From positions 1,647,155 to 1,711,154 of the forward strand of contig JAKCOZ010000083.1 of NCBI GenBank assembly GCA_022605955.1: DNA of 64,000 nucleotides. Reading direction: 5' to 3'. The notes beneath the pieces were generated by a model. It ran no database searches, had not been told where the DNA came from, and worked only from the letters and a program-made list of their open reading frames with translations. Source of the stretch: Rallus limicola. Its lineage: Eukaryota > Chordata > Aves > Gruiformes > Rallidae. The position numbers and the translations under genes were made by a program. Every line of letters starts with the position of its first letter. Within the stretch, counting starts at the first letter, position 1. This document shows, piece after piece, positions 1 through 9,857 of the stretch.

Positions 1-124
1 TAGGGCCGAGAAAAGCACCGTAGGAGGTTCCAGGCATGTTCCCTCTTTCCAGGCAAAGGAAAAGGCTGAGAGCCAAAGTGACAGGGGCTGCTCGTGTGTC
101 CTGTTAGGAGGTTTCAGACAAGCT

Positions 125-322
125 ATGCCTTTCAGGCCTAGCTTCTTTACTTTGGGAGTTATTGCTGGACGTTTAGCATGTTTTGAACTGCAGTCTGCTA
201 GGGCCGAGAAAAGCACCGTAGGAGGTTCCAGGCATGTTCCCTCTTTCCAGGCAAAGGAAAAGGCTGAGAGCCAAAGTGACAGGGGCTGCTCGTGTGTCCT
301 GTTAGGAGGTTTCAGACAAGCT
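125..322 (+). repeat. Representative 198-bp monomer and its anatomy
   Basis: This copy shows the parts found in nearly every unit. At 120-144 is a 25-bp quasi-palindrome (AAGCTA and TAGCTT arms around GCCTTTCAGGC), overlapping the unit start. A PstI site CTGCAG lies at 189-194 within a small dyad, GCAGTCTGC. A pyrimidine/purine stretch TTTCC-AGGCAAA-GGAAA follows the segment TAGGAGGTTCCAGGC, then the small hairpin GGCTGAGAGCC. The unit ends with GTTAGGAGGTTTCAGAC, which is the arm used in the palindromic junctions. A frequent two-state site is ACAGGGTCTG versus ACAGGGGCTG. No CENP-B box or convincing Pol III promoter is present in the consensus. Confidence 0.93.
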
Positions 323-1189
323 ATGCCTTTCAGGCCTAGCTTCTTTACTTTGGGAGTTATTGCTGGACGTTTAGCATGTTTTGAACTGCAGTCTGCTAGG
401 GTTGAGAAAAGCACCGTAGGAGGTTCCAGGCATGTTCCCTCTTTCCAGGCAAAGGAAAAGGCTGAGAGCCAAAGTGACAGGGTCTGCTCGTGTGTCCTGT
501 TAGGAGGTTTCAGACAAGCTATGCCTTTCAGGCCTAGCTTCTTTACTTTGGGAGTTATTGCTGGACGTTTAGCATGTTTTGAACTGCAGTCTGCTAGGGC
601 CGAGAAAAGCACCGTAGGAGGTTCCAGGCATGTTCCCTCTTTCCAGGCAAAGGAAAAGGCTGAGAGCCAAAGTGACAGGGGCTGCTCGTGTGTCCTGTTA
701 GGAGGTTTCAGACAAGCTATGCCTTTCAGGCCTAGCTTCTTTACTTTGGGAGTTATTGCTGGACGTTTAGCATGTTTTGAACTGCAGTCTGCTAGGGCCG
801 AGAAAAGCACCGTAGGAGGTTCCAGGCATGTTCCCTCTTTCCAGGCAAAGGAAAAGGCTGAGAGCCAAAGTGACAGGGGCTGCTCGTGTGTCCTGTTAGG
901 AGGTTTCAGACAAGCTATGCCTTTCATGCCTAGCTTCTTTACTTTGGGAGTTATTGCTGGACGTTTAGCATGTTTTGAACTGCAGTCTGCTAGGGCCGAG
1001 AAAAGCACCGTAGGAGGTTCCAGGCATGTTCCCTCTTTCCAGGCAAAGGAAAAGGCTGAGAGCCAAAGTGACAGGGGCTGCTCGTGTGTCCTGTTAGGAG
1101 GTTTCAGACAAGCTATGCCTTTCAGGCCTAGCTTCTTTACTTTGGGAGTTATTGCTGGACGTTTAGCATGTTTTGAACTGCAGTCTGCT

Positions 1190-1200
1190 AGGGCTTAGAA
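1190..1200 (+). other. GGCTTAG variant monomer
   Basis: GGCCGAG is changed to GGCTTAG, removing a CpG and putting a TAG into the otherwise open plus frame. The same change occurs near 35690, 47247 and 50461, marking related blocks. Confidence 0.9.
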
Positions 1201-2654
1201 AAGCACCGTAGGAGGTTCCAGGCATGTTCCCTCTTTCCAGGCAAAGGAAAAGGCTGAGAGCCAAAGTGACAGGGGCTGCTCGTGTGTCCTGTTAGGAGGT
1301 TTCAGACAAGCTATGCCTTTCAGGCCTAGCTTCTTTACTTTGGGAGTTATTGCTGGACGTTTAGCATGTTTTGAACTGCAGTCTGCTAGGGCCGAGAAAA
1401 GCACCGTAGGAGGTTCCAGGCATGTTCCCTCTTTCCAGGCAAAGGAAAAGGCTGAAAGCCAAAGTGACAGGGTCTGCTCGTCTGTCCTGTTAGGAGGTTT
1501 CAGACAAGCTATGCCTTTCAGGCCTAGCTTCTATACTTTGGGAGTTATTGCTGGACGTTTAGCATGTTTTGAACTGCAGTCTGCTAGGGCCGAGAAAAGC
1601 ACCGTAGGAGGTTCCAGGCATGTTCCCTCTTTCCAGGCAAAGGAAAAGGCTGAGAGCCAAAGTGACAGGGTCTGCTCGGGTGTCCTGTTAGGAGGTTTCA
1701 GACAAGCTATGCCTTTCAGGCCTAGCTTCTTTACTTTGGGAGTTATTGCTGGACGTTTAGCATGTTTTGAACTGCAGTCTGCTAGGGCCGAGAAAAGCAC
1801 CGTAGGAGGTTCCAGGCATGTTCCCTCTTTCCAGGCAAAGGAAAAGGCTGAGAGCCAAAGTGACAGGGTCTGCTCGTGTGTCCTGTTAGGAGGTTTCAGA
1901 CAAGCTATGCCTTTCAGGCCTAGCTTCTTTACTTTGGGAGTTATTGCTGGACGTTTAGCATGTTTTGAACTGCAGTCTGCTAGGGCCGAGAAAAGCACCG
2001 TAGGAGGTTCCAGGCATGTTCCCTCTTTCCAGGCAAAGGAAAAGGCTGAGAGCCAAAGTGACAGGGGCTGCTCGTGTGTCCTGTTAGGAGGTTTCAGACA
2101 AGCTATGCCTTTCAGGCCTAGCTTCTTTACTTTGGGAGTTATTGCTGGACGTTTAGCATGTTTTGAACTGCAGTCTGCTAGGGCCGAGAAAAGCACCGTA
2201 GGAGGTTCCAGGCATGTTCCCTCTTTCCAGGCAAAGGAAAAGGCTGAGAGCCAAAGTGACAGGGTCTGCTCGTGTGTCCTGTTAGGAGGTTTCAGACAAG
2301 CTATGCCTTTCAGGCCTAGCTTCTTTACTTTGGGAGTTATTGCTGGACATTTAGTATGTTTTGAACTGCAGTCTGCTAGGGCCGAGAAAAGCACCGTAGG
2401 AGGTTCCAGGCATGTTCCCTCTTTCCAGGCAAAGGAAAAGGCTGAGAGCCAAAGTGACAGGGGCTGCTCGTGTGTCCTGTTAGGAGGTTTCAGACAAGCT
2501 ATGCCTTTCAGGCCTAGCTTCTTTACTTTGGGAGTTATTGCTGGACGTTTAGCATGTTTTGAACTGCAGTCTGCTAGGGCCGAGAAAAGCACCGTAGGAG
2601 GTTCCAGGCATGTTCCCTCTTTCCAGGCAAAGGAAAAGGCTGAGAGCCAAAGTG

Positions 2655-3450
2655 ACAGGTGCTGCTCATGTGTCCTGTTAGGAGGTTTCAGACAAGCTAT
2701 GCCTTTCAGGCCTAGCTTCTTTACTTTGGGAGTTATTGCTGGACGTTTAGCATGTTTTGAGCTGCAGTCTGCTAGGGCCGAGAAAAGCACCGTAGGAGGT
2801 TCCAGGCATGTTCCCTCTTTCCAAGCAAAGGAAAAAGCTGAGAGCCAAAGTGACAGGGTTTGCTCGTGTGTCCTGTTAGGAGGTTTCAGACAAGCTATGC
2901 CTTTCAGGCCTAGCTTCTTTACTTTGGGAGTTATTGCTGGACGTTTAGCATGTTTTGAGCTGCAGTCTGCTAGGGCCGAGAAAAGCACCGTAGGAGGTTC
3001 CAGGCATGTTCCCTCTTTCCAGGCAAAGGAAAAGGCTGAGAGCCAAAGTGACAGGGTCTGCTTGTGTGTCCTGTTAGGAGGTTTCCGTGAAGCTACGCCT
3101 TTCAGGCCTAGCTTCTTTACTTTGGGAGTTATTGCTGGACGTTTAGCATGTTTTGAACTGCAGTCTGCTAGGTCCGAGAAAAGCACCGTAGGAGGTTCCA
3201 GGCATGTTCCCTCTTTCCAGGCAAAGGAAAAGGCTGAGAGCCAAAGTGACAGGGTCTGCTCGTGTGTCCTGTTAGGAGGTTTCAGACAAGCTATGCCTTT
3301 CAGGCCTAGCTTCTTTACTTTGGGAGTTATTGCTGGACGTTTAGCATGTTTTGAACTGCAGTCTGCTAGGGCCGAGAAAAGCACCGTAGGAGGTTCCAGG
3401 CATGTTCCCTCTTTCCAGGCAAAGGAAAAGGCTGAGAGCCAAAGTGACAG
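2655..3450 (+). repeat. CTACGCC-marked block, copy 1
   Basis: A four-monomer (792-bp) stretch bounded by two monomers with ACAGGTGCTG. It contains a monomer with GCTTGTG and an arm changed to TTTCCGTGAAGCTACGCC at about 3082-3099, followed by one with GGTCCGAG. The other four copies have CCGAGAAG rather than CCGTGAAG, so this copy carries a private change. Confidence 0.88.
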
Positions 3451-4056
3451 GTGCTGCTCATGTGTCCTGTTAGGAGGTTTCAGACAAGCTATGCCTTTCA
3501 GGCCTAGCTTCTTTACTTTGGGAGTTATTGCTGGACGTTTAGCATGTTTTGAACTGCAGTCTGCTAGGGCCGAGAAAAGCACCGTAGGAGGTTCCAGGCA
3601 TGTTCCCTCTTTCCAGGCAAAGGAAAAGGCTGAGAGCCAAAGTGACAGGGGCTGCTCGTGTGTCCTGTTAGGAGGTTTCAGACAAGCTATGCCTTTCAGG
3701 CCTAGCTTCTTTACTTTGGGAGTTATTGCTGGACGTTTAGCATGTTTTGAACTGCAGTCTGCTAGGGCCGAGAAAAGCACCGTAGGAGGTTCCAGGCATG
3801 TTCCCTCTTTCCAGGCAAAGGAAAAGGCTGAGAACCAAAGTGACAGGGGCTGCTCGTGTGTCATGTTAGGAGGTTTCAGACAAGCTATGCCTTTCAGGCC
3901 TAGCTTCTTTACTTTGGGAGTTATTGCTGGACGTTTAGCATGTTTTGAATTGCAGTCTGCTAGGGCCGAGAAAAGCACCGTAGGAGGTTCCAGGCATGTT
4001 CCCTCTTTCCAGGCAAAGGAAAAGGCTGAGAGCCAAAGTGACAGGGTCTGCTCGTG

Positions 4057-4127
4057 TGTCCTGTTAGGAGGTTTCAGACAAGCTATGCCTTTCAGGCCTA
4101 GCTTGTCTGAAACCTCCTAACAGGACA
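4057..4127. repeat. Palindromic junction 1, perfect arms
   Basis: Left arm 4057-4085 and right arm 4099-4127 are perfect 29-bp inverted copies around TGCCTTTCAGGCC. GCCT and AGGC in the centre can pair over a TTC loop, leaving one T/C mismatch. The inserted 47 bp is 4105-4151: an inverted 22-bp piece (4105-4126), then a second 25-bp quasi-palindrome with ATG instead of AGG (4127-4151). The right arm brings a TAA at 4118-4120 into the plus frame. Confidence 0.97.
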
Positions 4128-4499
4128 AGCTATGCCTTTCATGCCTAGCTTCTTTACTTTGGGAGTTATTGCTGGACGTTTAGCATGTTTTGAACTGCAG
4201 TCTGCTAGGGCCGAGAAAAGCACCGTAGGAGGTTCCAGGCATGTTCCCTCTTTCCAGGCAAAGGAAAAGGCTGAGAGCCAAAGTGACAGGGGCTGCTCGT
4301 GTGTCCTGTTAGGAGGTTTCAGACAAGCTATGCCTTTCAGGCCTAGCTTCTTTCCTTTGGGAGTTATTGCTGGACGTTTAGCATGTTTTGAACTGCAGTC
4401 TGCTAGGGCCGAGAAAAGCACCGTAGGAGGTTCCAGGCATGTTCCCTCTTTCCAGGCAAAGGAAAAGGCTGAGAGCCAAAGTGACAGGGTCTGCTCGTG

Positions 4500-4570
4500 T
4501 GTCCTGTTAGGAGGTTTCAGACAAGCTATGCCTTTCAGGCCTAGCTTGTCTGAAACCTCCTAACAGGACA
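4500..4570. repeat. Palindromic junction 2, perfect arms
   Basis: Perfect 29-bp arms and normal centre. It lies 443 bp (2 monomers + 47) after junction 1. The monomer just before it has TTTCCTTTGGG instead of TTTACTTTGGG, a variant that usually precedes inverted-centre junctions. Confidence 0.97.
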
Positions 4571-5322
4571 AGCTATGCCTTTCATGCCTAGCTTCTTTAC
4601 TTTGGGAGTTATTGCTGGACGTTTAGCATGTTTTGAACTGCAGTCTGCTAGGGCCGAGAAAAGCACCGTAGGAGGTTCCAGGCATGTTCCCTCTTTCCAG
4701 GCAAAGGAAAAGGCTGAGAGCCAAAGTGACAGGGTCTGCTCGTGTGTCCTGTTAGGAGGCTTCAGACAAGCTATGCCTTTCAGGCCTAGCTTCTTTACTT
4801 TGGGAGTTATTGCTGGACGTTTAGCATGTTTTGAACTGCAGTCTGCTAGGGCCGAGAAAAGCACCGTAGGAGGTTCCAGGCATGTTCCCTCTTTCCAGGC
4901 AAAGGAAAAGGCTGAGAACCAAAGTGACAGGGGCTGCTCGTGTGTCATGTTAGGAGGTTTCAGACAAGCTATGCCTTTCAGGCCTAGCTTCTTTACTTTG
5001 GGAGTTATTGCTGGACGTTTAGCATGTTTTGAATTGCAGTCTGCTAGGGCCGAGAAAAGCACCGTAGGAGGTTCCAGGCATGTTCCCTCTTTCCAGGCAA
5101 AGGAAAAGGCTGAGAGCCAAAGTGACAGGGTCTGCTCGTGTGTCCTGTTAGGAGGTTTCAGACAAGCTATGCCTTTCAGGCCTAGCTTCTTTACTTTGGG
5201 AGTTATTGCTGGACGTTTAGCATGTTTTGAACTGCAGTCTGCTAGGGCCGAGAAAAGCACCGTAGGAGGTTCCAGGCATGTTCCCTCTTTCCAGGCAAAG
5301 GAAAAGGCTGAGAGCCAAAGTG

Positions 5323-6118
5323 ACAGGTGCTGCTCATGTGTCCTGTTAGGAGGTTTCAGACAAGCTATGCCTTTCAGGCCTAGCTTCTTTACTTTGGGAG
5401 TTATTGCTGGACGTTTAGCATGTTTTGAGCTGCAGTCTGCTAGGGCCGAGAAAAGCACCGTAGGAGGTTCCAGGCATGTTCCCTCTTTCCAAGCAAAGGA
5501 AAAAGCTGAGAGCCAAAGTGACAGGGTTTGCTCGTGTGTCCTGTTAGGAGGTTTCAGACAAGCTATGCCTTTCAGGCCTAGCTTCTTTACTTTGGGAGTT
5601 ATTGCTGGACGTTTAGCATGTTTTGAGCTGCAGTCTGCTAGGGCCGAGAAAAGCACCGTAGGAGGTTCCAGGCATGTTCCCTCTTTCCAGGCAAAGGAAA
5701 AGGCTGAGAGCCAAAGTGACAGGGTCTGCTTGTGTGTCCTGTTAGGAGGTTTCCGAGAAGCTACGCCTTTCAGGCCTAGCTTCTTTACTTTGGGAGTTAT
5801 TGCTGGACGTTTAGCATGTTTTGAACTGCAGTCTGCTAGGTCCGAGAAAAGCACCGTAGGAGGTTCCAGGCATGTTCCCTCTTTCCAGGCAAAGGAAAAG
5901 GCTGAGAGCCAAAGTGACAGGGTCTGCTCGTGTGTCCTGTTAGGAGGTTTCAGACAAGCTATGCCTTTCAGGCCTAGCTTCTTTACTTTGGGAGTTATTG
6001 CTGGACGTTTAGCATGTTTTGAACTGCAGTCTGCTAGGGCCGAGAAAAGCACCGTAGGAGGTTCCAGGCATGTTCCCTCTTTCCAGGCAAAGGAAAAGGC
6101 TGAGAGCCAAAGTGACAG
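5323..6118 (+). repeat. CTACGCC-marked block, copy 2
   Basis: Same 792-bp spacing between ACAGGTGCTG markers as at 2655, with CCGAGAAGCTACGCC at about 5752-5767. It is 2,668 bp (13 monomers + 2 x 47) from copy 1, the two insertions being junctions 1 and 2. Confidence 0.88.
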
Positions 6119-6751
6119 GTGCTGCTCATGTGTCCTGTTAGGAGGTTTCAGACAAGCTATGCCTTTCAGGCCTAGCTTCTTTACTTTGGGAGTTATTGCT
6201 GGACGTTTAGCATGTTTTGAACTGCAGTCTGCTAGGGCCGAGAAAAGCACCGTAGGAGGTTCCAGGCATGTTCCCTCTTTCCAGGCAAAGGAAAAGGCTG
6301 AGAGCCAAAGTGACAGGGGCTGCTCGTGTGTCCTGTTAGGAGGTTTCAGACAAGCTATGCCTTTCAGGCCTAGCTTCTTTACTTTGGGAGTTATTGCTGG
6401 ACGTTTAGCATGTTTTGAACTGCAGTCTGCTAGGGCCGAGAAAAGCACCGTAGGAGGTTCCAGGCATGTTCCCTCTTTCCAGGCAAAGGAAAAGGCTGAG
6501 AGCCAAAGTGACAGGGGCTGCTCGTGTGTCCTGTTAGGAGGTTTCAGACAAGCTATGCCTTTCAGGCCTAGCTTCTTTCCTTTGGGAGTTATTGCTGGAC
6601 GTTTAGCATGTTTTGAACTGCAGTCTGCTAGGGCCGAGAAAAGCACCGTAGGAGGTTCCAGGCATGTTCCCTCTTTCCAGGCAAAGGAAAAGGCTGAGAG
6701 CCAAAGTGACAGGGTCTGCTCGTGTGTCCTGTTAGGAGGTTTCAGACAAGC

Positions 6752-6826
6752 TAGGCCTGAAAGGCATGTTCCCTCTTTCCAGGCAAAGGAAAAGGCTGAC
6801 AGCCAAAGTGACAGGGTCTGCTCGTG
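6752..6826. repeat. 102-bp partial monomer, copy 1
   Basis: Here AAGC is followed by TAGGCCTGAAAGGCAT, the reverse-complement orientation of the quasi-palindrome centre, and runs directly into GGCATGTTCCC. Compared with a normal monomer 96 bp are missing, leaving a 102-bp period. AGGCAT is shared by both flanks at the join, suggesting a microhomology deletion from an inverted-centre junction. The following GGCTGACAGCC (normally GGCTGAGAGCC) is a linked change. Confidence 0.9.
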
Positions 6827-6897
6827 TGTCCTGTTAGGATGTTTCAGACAAGCTATGCCTTTCAGGCCTAGCTTGTCTGAAACCTCCTAACAGGACA
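6827..6897. repeat. Palindromic junction 3, one arm mismatch
   Basis: Left arm has GGATGTTTCAG instead of GGAGGTTTCAG; right arm normal. It directly follows the 102-bp partial monomer. Its counterpart is junction 9, 8,699 bp downstream, with the same change. Confidence 0.95.
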
Positions 6898-7071
6898 AGC
6901 TATGCCTTTCATGCCTAGCTTCTTTACTTTGGGAGTTATTGCTGGACGTTTAGCATGTTTTGAACTGCAGTCTGCTAGGGCCGAGAAAAGCACCGTAGGA
7001 GGTTCCAGGCATGTTCCCTCTTTCCAGGCAAAGGAAAAGGCTGAGAGCCAAAGTGACAGGGTCTGCTCGTG

Positions 7072-7142
7072 TGTCCTGTTAGGAGGCTTCAGACAAGCTA
7101 TGCCTTTCAGGCCTAGCTTGTCTGAAACCTCCTAACAGGACA
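7072..7142. repeat. Palindromic junction 4, GGCTTC arm
   Basis: Left arm reads GGAGGCTTCAG (one mismatch to the right arm). It lies 245 bp (one monomer + 47) after junction 3. The next monomer carries CCCTTATTCC (7261-7270) instead of CCCTCTTTCC. Confidence 0.95.
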
Positions 7143-8504
7143 AGCTATGCCTTTCATGCCTAGCTTCTTTACTTTGGGAGTTATTGCTGGACGTTTAGCA
7201 TGTTTTGAACTGCAGTCTGCTAGGGCCGAGAAAAGCACCGTAGGAGGTTCCAGGCATGTTCCCTTATTCCAGGCAAAGGAAAAGGCTGAGAGCCAAAGTG
7301 ACAGGGTCTGCTCGTGTGTCCTGTTAGGAGGTTTCAGACAAGCTATGCCTTTCAGGCCTAGCTTCTTTACTTTGGGAGTTATTGCTGGACGTTTAGCATG
7401 TTTTGAACTGCAGTCTGCTAGGGCCGAGAAAAGCACCGTAGGAGGTTCCAGGCATGTTCCCTCTTTCCAGGCAAAGGAAAAGGCTGAGAGCCAAAGTGAC
7501 AGGGTCTGCTCGTGTGTCCTGTTAGGAGGTTTCAGACAAGCTATGCCTTTCAGGCCTAGCTTCTTTACTTTGGGAGTTATTGCTGGACGTTTAGCATGTT
7601 TTGAACTGCAGTCTGCTAGGGCCGAGAAAAGCACCGTAGGAGGTTCCAGGCATGTTCCCTCTTTCCAGGCAAAGGAAAAGGCTGAGAACCAAAGTGACAG
7701 GGGCTGCTCGTGTGTCATGTTAGGAGGTTTCAGACAAGCTATGCCTTTCAGGCCTAGCTTCTTTACTTTGGGAGTTATTGCTGGACGTTTAGCATGTTTT
7801 GAACTGCAGTCTGCTAGGGCCGAGAAAAGCACCGTAGGAGGTTCCAGGCATGTTCCCTCTTTCCAGGCAAAGGAAAAGGCTGAGAACCAAAGTGACAGGG
7901 GCTGCTCGTGTGTCATGTTAGGAGGTTTCAGACAAGCTATGCCTTTCAGGCCTAGCTTCTTTACTTTGGGAGTTATTGCTGGACGTTTAGCATGTTTTGA
8001 ACTGCAGTCTGCTAGGGCCGAGAAAAGCACCGTAGGAGGTTCCAGGCATGTTCCCTCTTTCCAGGCAAAGGAAAAGGCTGAGAGCCAAAGTGACAGGGGC
8101 TGCTCGTGTGTCCTGTTAGGAGGTTTCAGACAAGCTATGCCTTTCAGGCCTAGCTTCTTTACTTTGGGAGTTATTGCTGGACGTTTAGCATGTTTTGAAC
8201 TGCAGTCTGCTAGGGCCGAGAAAAGCACCGTAGGAGGTTCCAGGCATGTTCCCTCTTTCCAGGCAAAGGAAAAGGCTGAGAGCCAAAGTGACAGGGTCTG
8301 CTCGTGTGTCCTGTTAGGAGGTTTCAGACAAGCTATGCCTTTCAGGCCTAGCTTCTTTACTTTGGGAGTTATTGCTGGACGTTTAGCATGTTTTGAACTG
8401 CAGTCTGCTAGGGCCGAGAAAAGCACCGTAGGAGGTTCCAGGCATGTTCCCTCTTTCCAGGCAAAGGAAAAGGCTGAGAGCCAAAGTGACAGGGTCTGCT
8501 CGTG

Positions 8505-8575
8505 TGTCCTGTTAGGAGGCTTCAGACAAGCTATGCCTTTCAGGCCTAGCTTGTCTGAAACCTCCTAACAGGACA
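8505..8575. repeat. Palindromic junction 5, GGCTTC arm
   Basis: Left arm GGAGGCTTCAG; 1,433 bp (7 monomers + 47) after junction 4. Followed by the CCCTTATTCC variant near 8695. The next monomers carry CAGTCTTCTAGG and GGGAGGTATTGC, both repeated after junctions 11 and 30. Confidence 0.95.
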
Positions 8576-9343
8576 AGCTATGCCTTTCATGCCTAGCTTC
8601 TTTACTTTGGGAGTTATTGCTGGACGTTTAGCATGTTTTGAACTGCAGTCTGCTAGGGCCGAGAAAAGCACCGTAGGAGGTTCCAGGCATGTTCCCTTAT
8701 TCCAGGCAAAGGAAAAGGCTGAGAGCCAAAGTGACAGGGTCTGCTCGTGTGTCCTGTTAGGAGGTTTCAGACAAGCTATGCCTTTCAGGCCTAGCTTCTT
8801 TACTTTGGGAGTTATTGCTGGACGTTTAGCATGTTTTGAACTGCAGTCTTCTAGGGCCGAGAAAAGCACCGTAGGAGGTTCCAGGCATGTTCCCTCTTTC
8901 CAGGCAAAGGAAAAGGCTGAGAACCAAAGTGACAGGGGCTGCTCGTGTGTCCTGTTAGGAGGTTTCAGACAAGCTATGCCTTTCAGGCCTAGCTTCTTTA
9001 CTTTGGGAGGTATTGCTGGACGTTTAGCATGTTTTGAACTGCAGTCTGCTAGGGCCGAGAAAAGCACCGTAGGAGGTTCCAGGCACGTTCCCTCTTTCCA
9101 GGCAAAGGAAAAGGCTGAGAGCCAAAGTGACAGGGTCTGCTCGTGTGTCCTGTTAGGAGGTTTCAGACAAGCTATGCCTTTCAGGCCTAGCTTCTTTACT
9201 TTGGGAGTTATTGCTGGACGTTTAGCATGTTTTGAACTGCAGTCTGCTAGGGCCGAGAAAAGCACCGTAAGAGGTTCCAGGCATGTTCCCTCTTTCCAGG
9301 CAAAGGAAAAGGCTGAGAGCCAAAGTGACAGTGTCTGCTCGTG

Positions 9344-9414
9344 TGTCCTGTTAGGAGGTTTCAGACAAGCTATGCCTTTCAGGCCTAGCTTGTCTGAAAC
9401 CTCCTAACAGGACA
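9344..9414. repeat. Palindromic junction 6, perfect arms
   Basis: Perfect arms, normal centre; 839 bp (4 monomers + 47) after junction 5. The preceding monomer has GACAGTGTCTG and CCGTAAGAGG, both repeated before junction 12. Confidence 0.96.
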
Positions 9415-9786
9415 AGCTATGCCTTTCATGCCTAGCTTCTTTACTTTGGGAGTTATTGCTGGACGTTTAGCATGTTTTGAACTGCAGTCTGCTAGGGCCG
9501 AGAAAAGCACCGTAGGATGTTCCAGGCATGTTTCCTCTTTCCAGGCAAAGGAAAAGGCTGAGAGCCAAAGTGACAGGGTCTGCTCGTGTGTCCTGTTAGG
9601 AGGTTTCAGACAAGCTATGCCTTTCAGGCCTAGCTTCTTTACTTTGGGAGTTATTGCTGGACGTTTAGCATGTTTTGAACTGCAGTCTGCTAGGGCCGAG
9701 AAAAGCACCGTAGGAGGTTCCAGGCATGTTCCCTCTTTCCAGGCAAAGGAAAAGGCTGAGAGCCAAAGTGACAGTGTCTGCTCGTG

Positions 9787-9857
9787 TGTCCTGTTAGGAG
9801 GTTTCAGACAAGATATGCCTTTCAGGCCTAGCTTGTCTGAAACCTCCTAACAGGACA
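9787..9857. repeat. Palindromic junction 7, AAGATA arm
   Basis: The left arm ends AAGATA where the right arm needs AAGCTA, one mismatch close to the centre; 443 bp (2 monomers + 47) after junction 6. The same variant recurs at junctions 13, 21, 22 and 32. Confidence 0.96.

Larger units (their letters stand above)
1..4056 (+). repeat. Plain monomer block, left part
   Basis: Twenty complete periods in register (125 to 4085) without any 47-bp insertion. It holds early examples of variants that recur elsewhere: GGTTGAG at 401, GGCTTAG at 1193, CTATACTTTGG near 1533, GACATTTAGTATG at 2346, ACAGGTGCTG at 2655 and 3447, and an altered arm with CTACGCC at 3094. The stretch from 1190 on resembles 35690 onward (offset 34,499 bp), so this is a second copy of that block. 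I see no gene in it. Confidence 0.9.

Noticed and set aside
189..194. Assignment to a named PstI satellite family on the basis of the CTGCAG site in each monomer
   Set aside because: Many unrelated satellites carry a PstI site; without a database search the site alone does not identify the family or species.
4057..4127. Rho-independent terminator (long stem-loop)
   Set aside because: No T-run follows the stem, the context is a eukaryotic satellite and the stem is far longer than usual terminators.
4105..4151. 47-bp insertion as a transposed mobile element
   Set aside because: Every base is explained by an inverted copy of the preceding 22 bp plus a repeat of the 25-bp quasi-palindrome; there is no foreign sequence, and the repeated flank is not a target-site duplication of a separate element.
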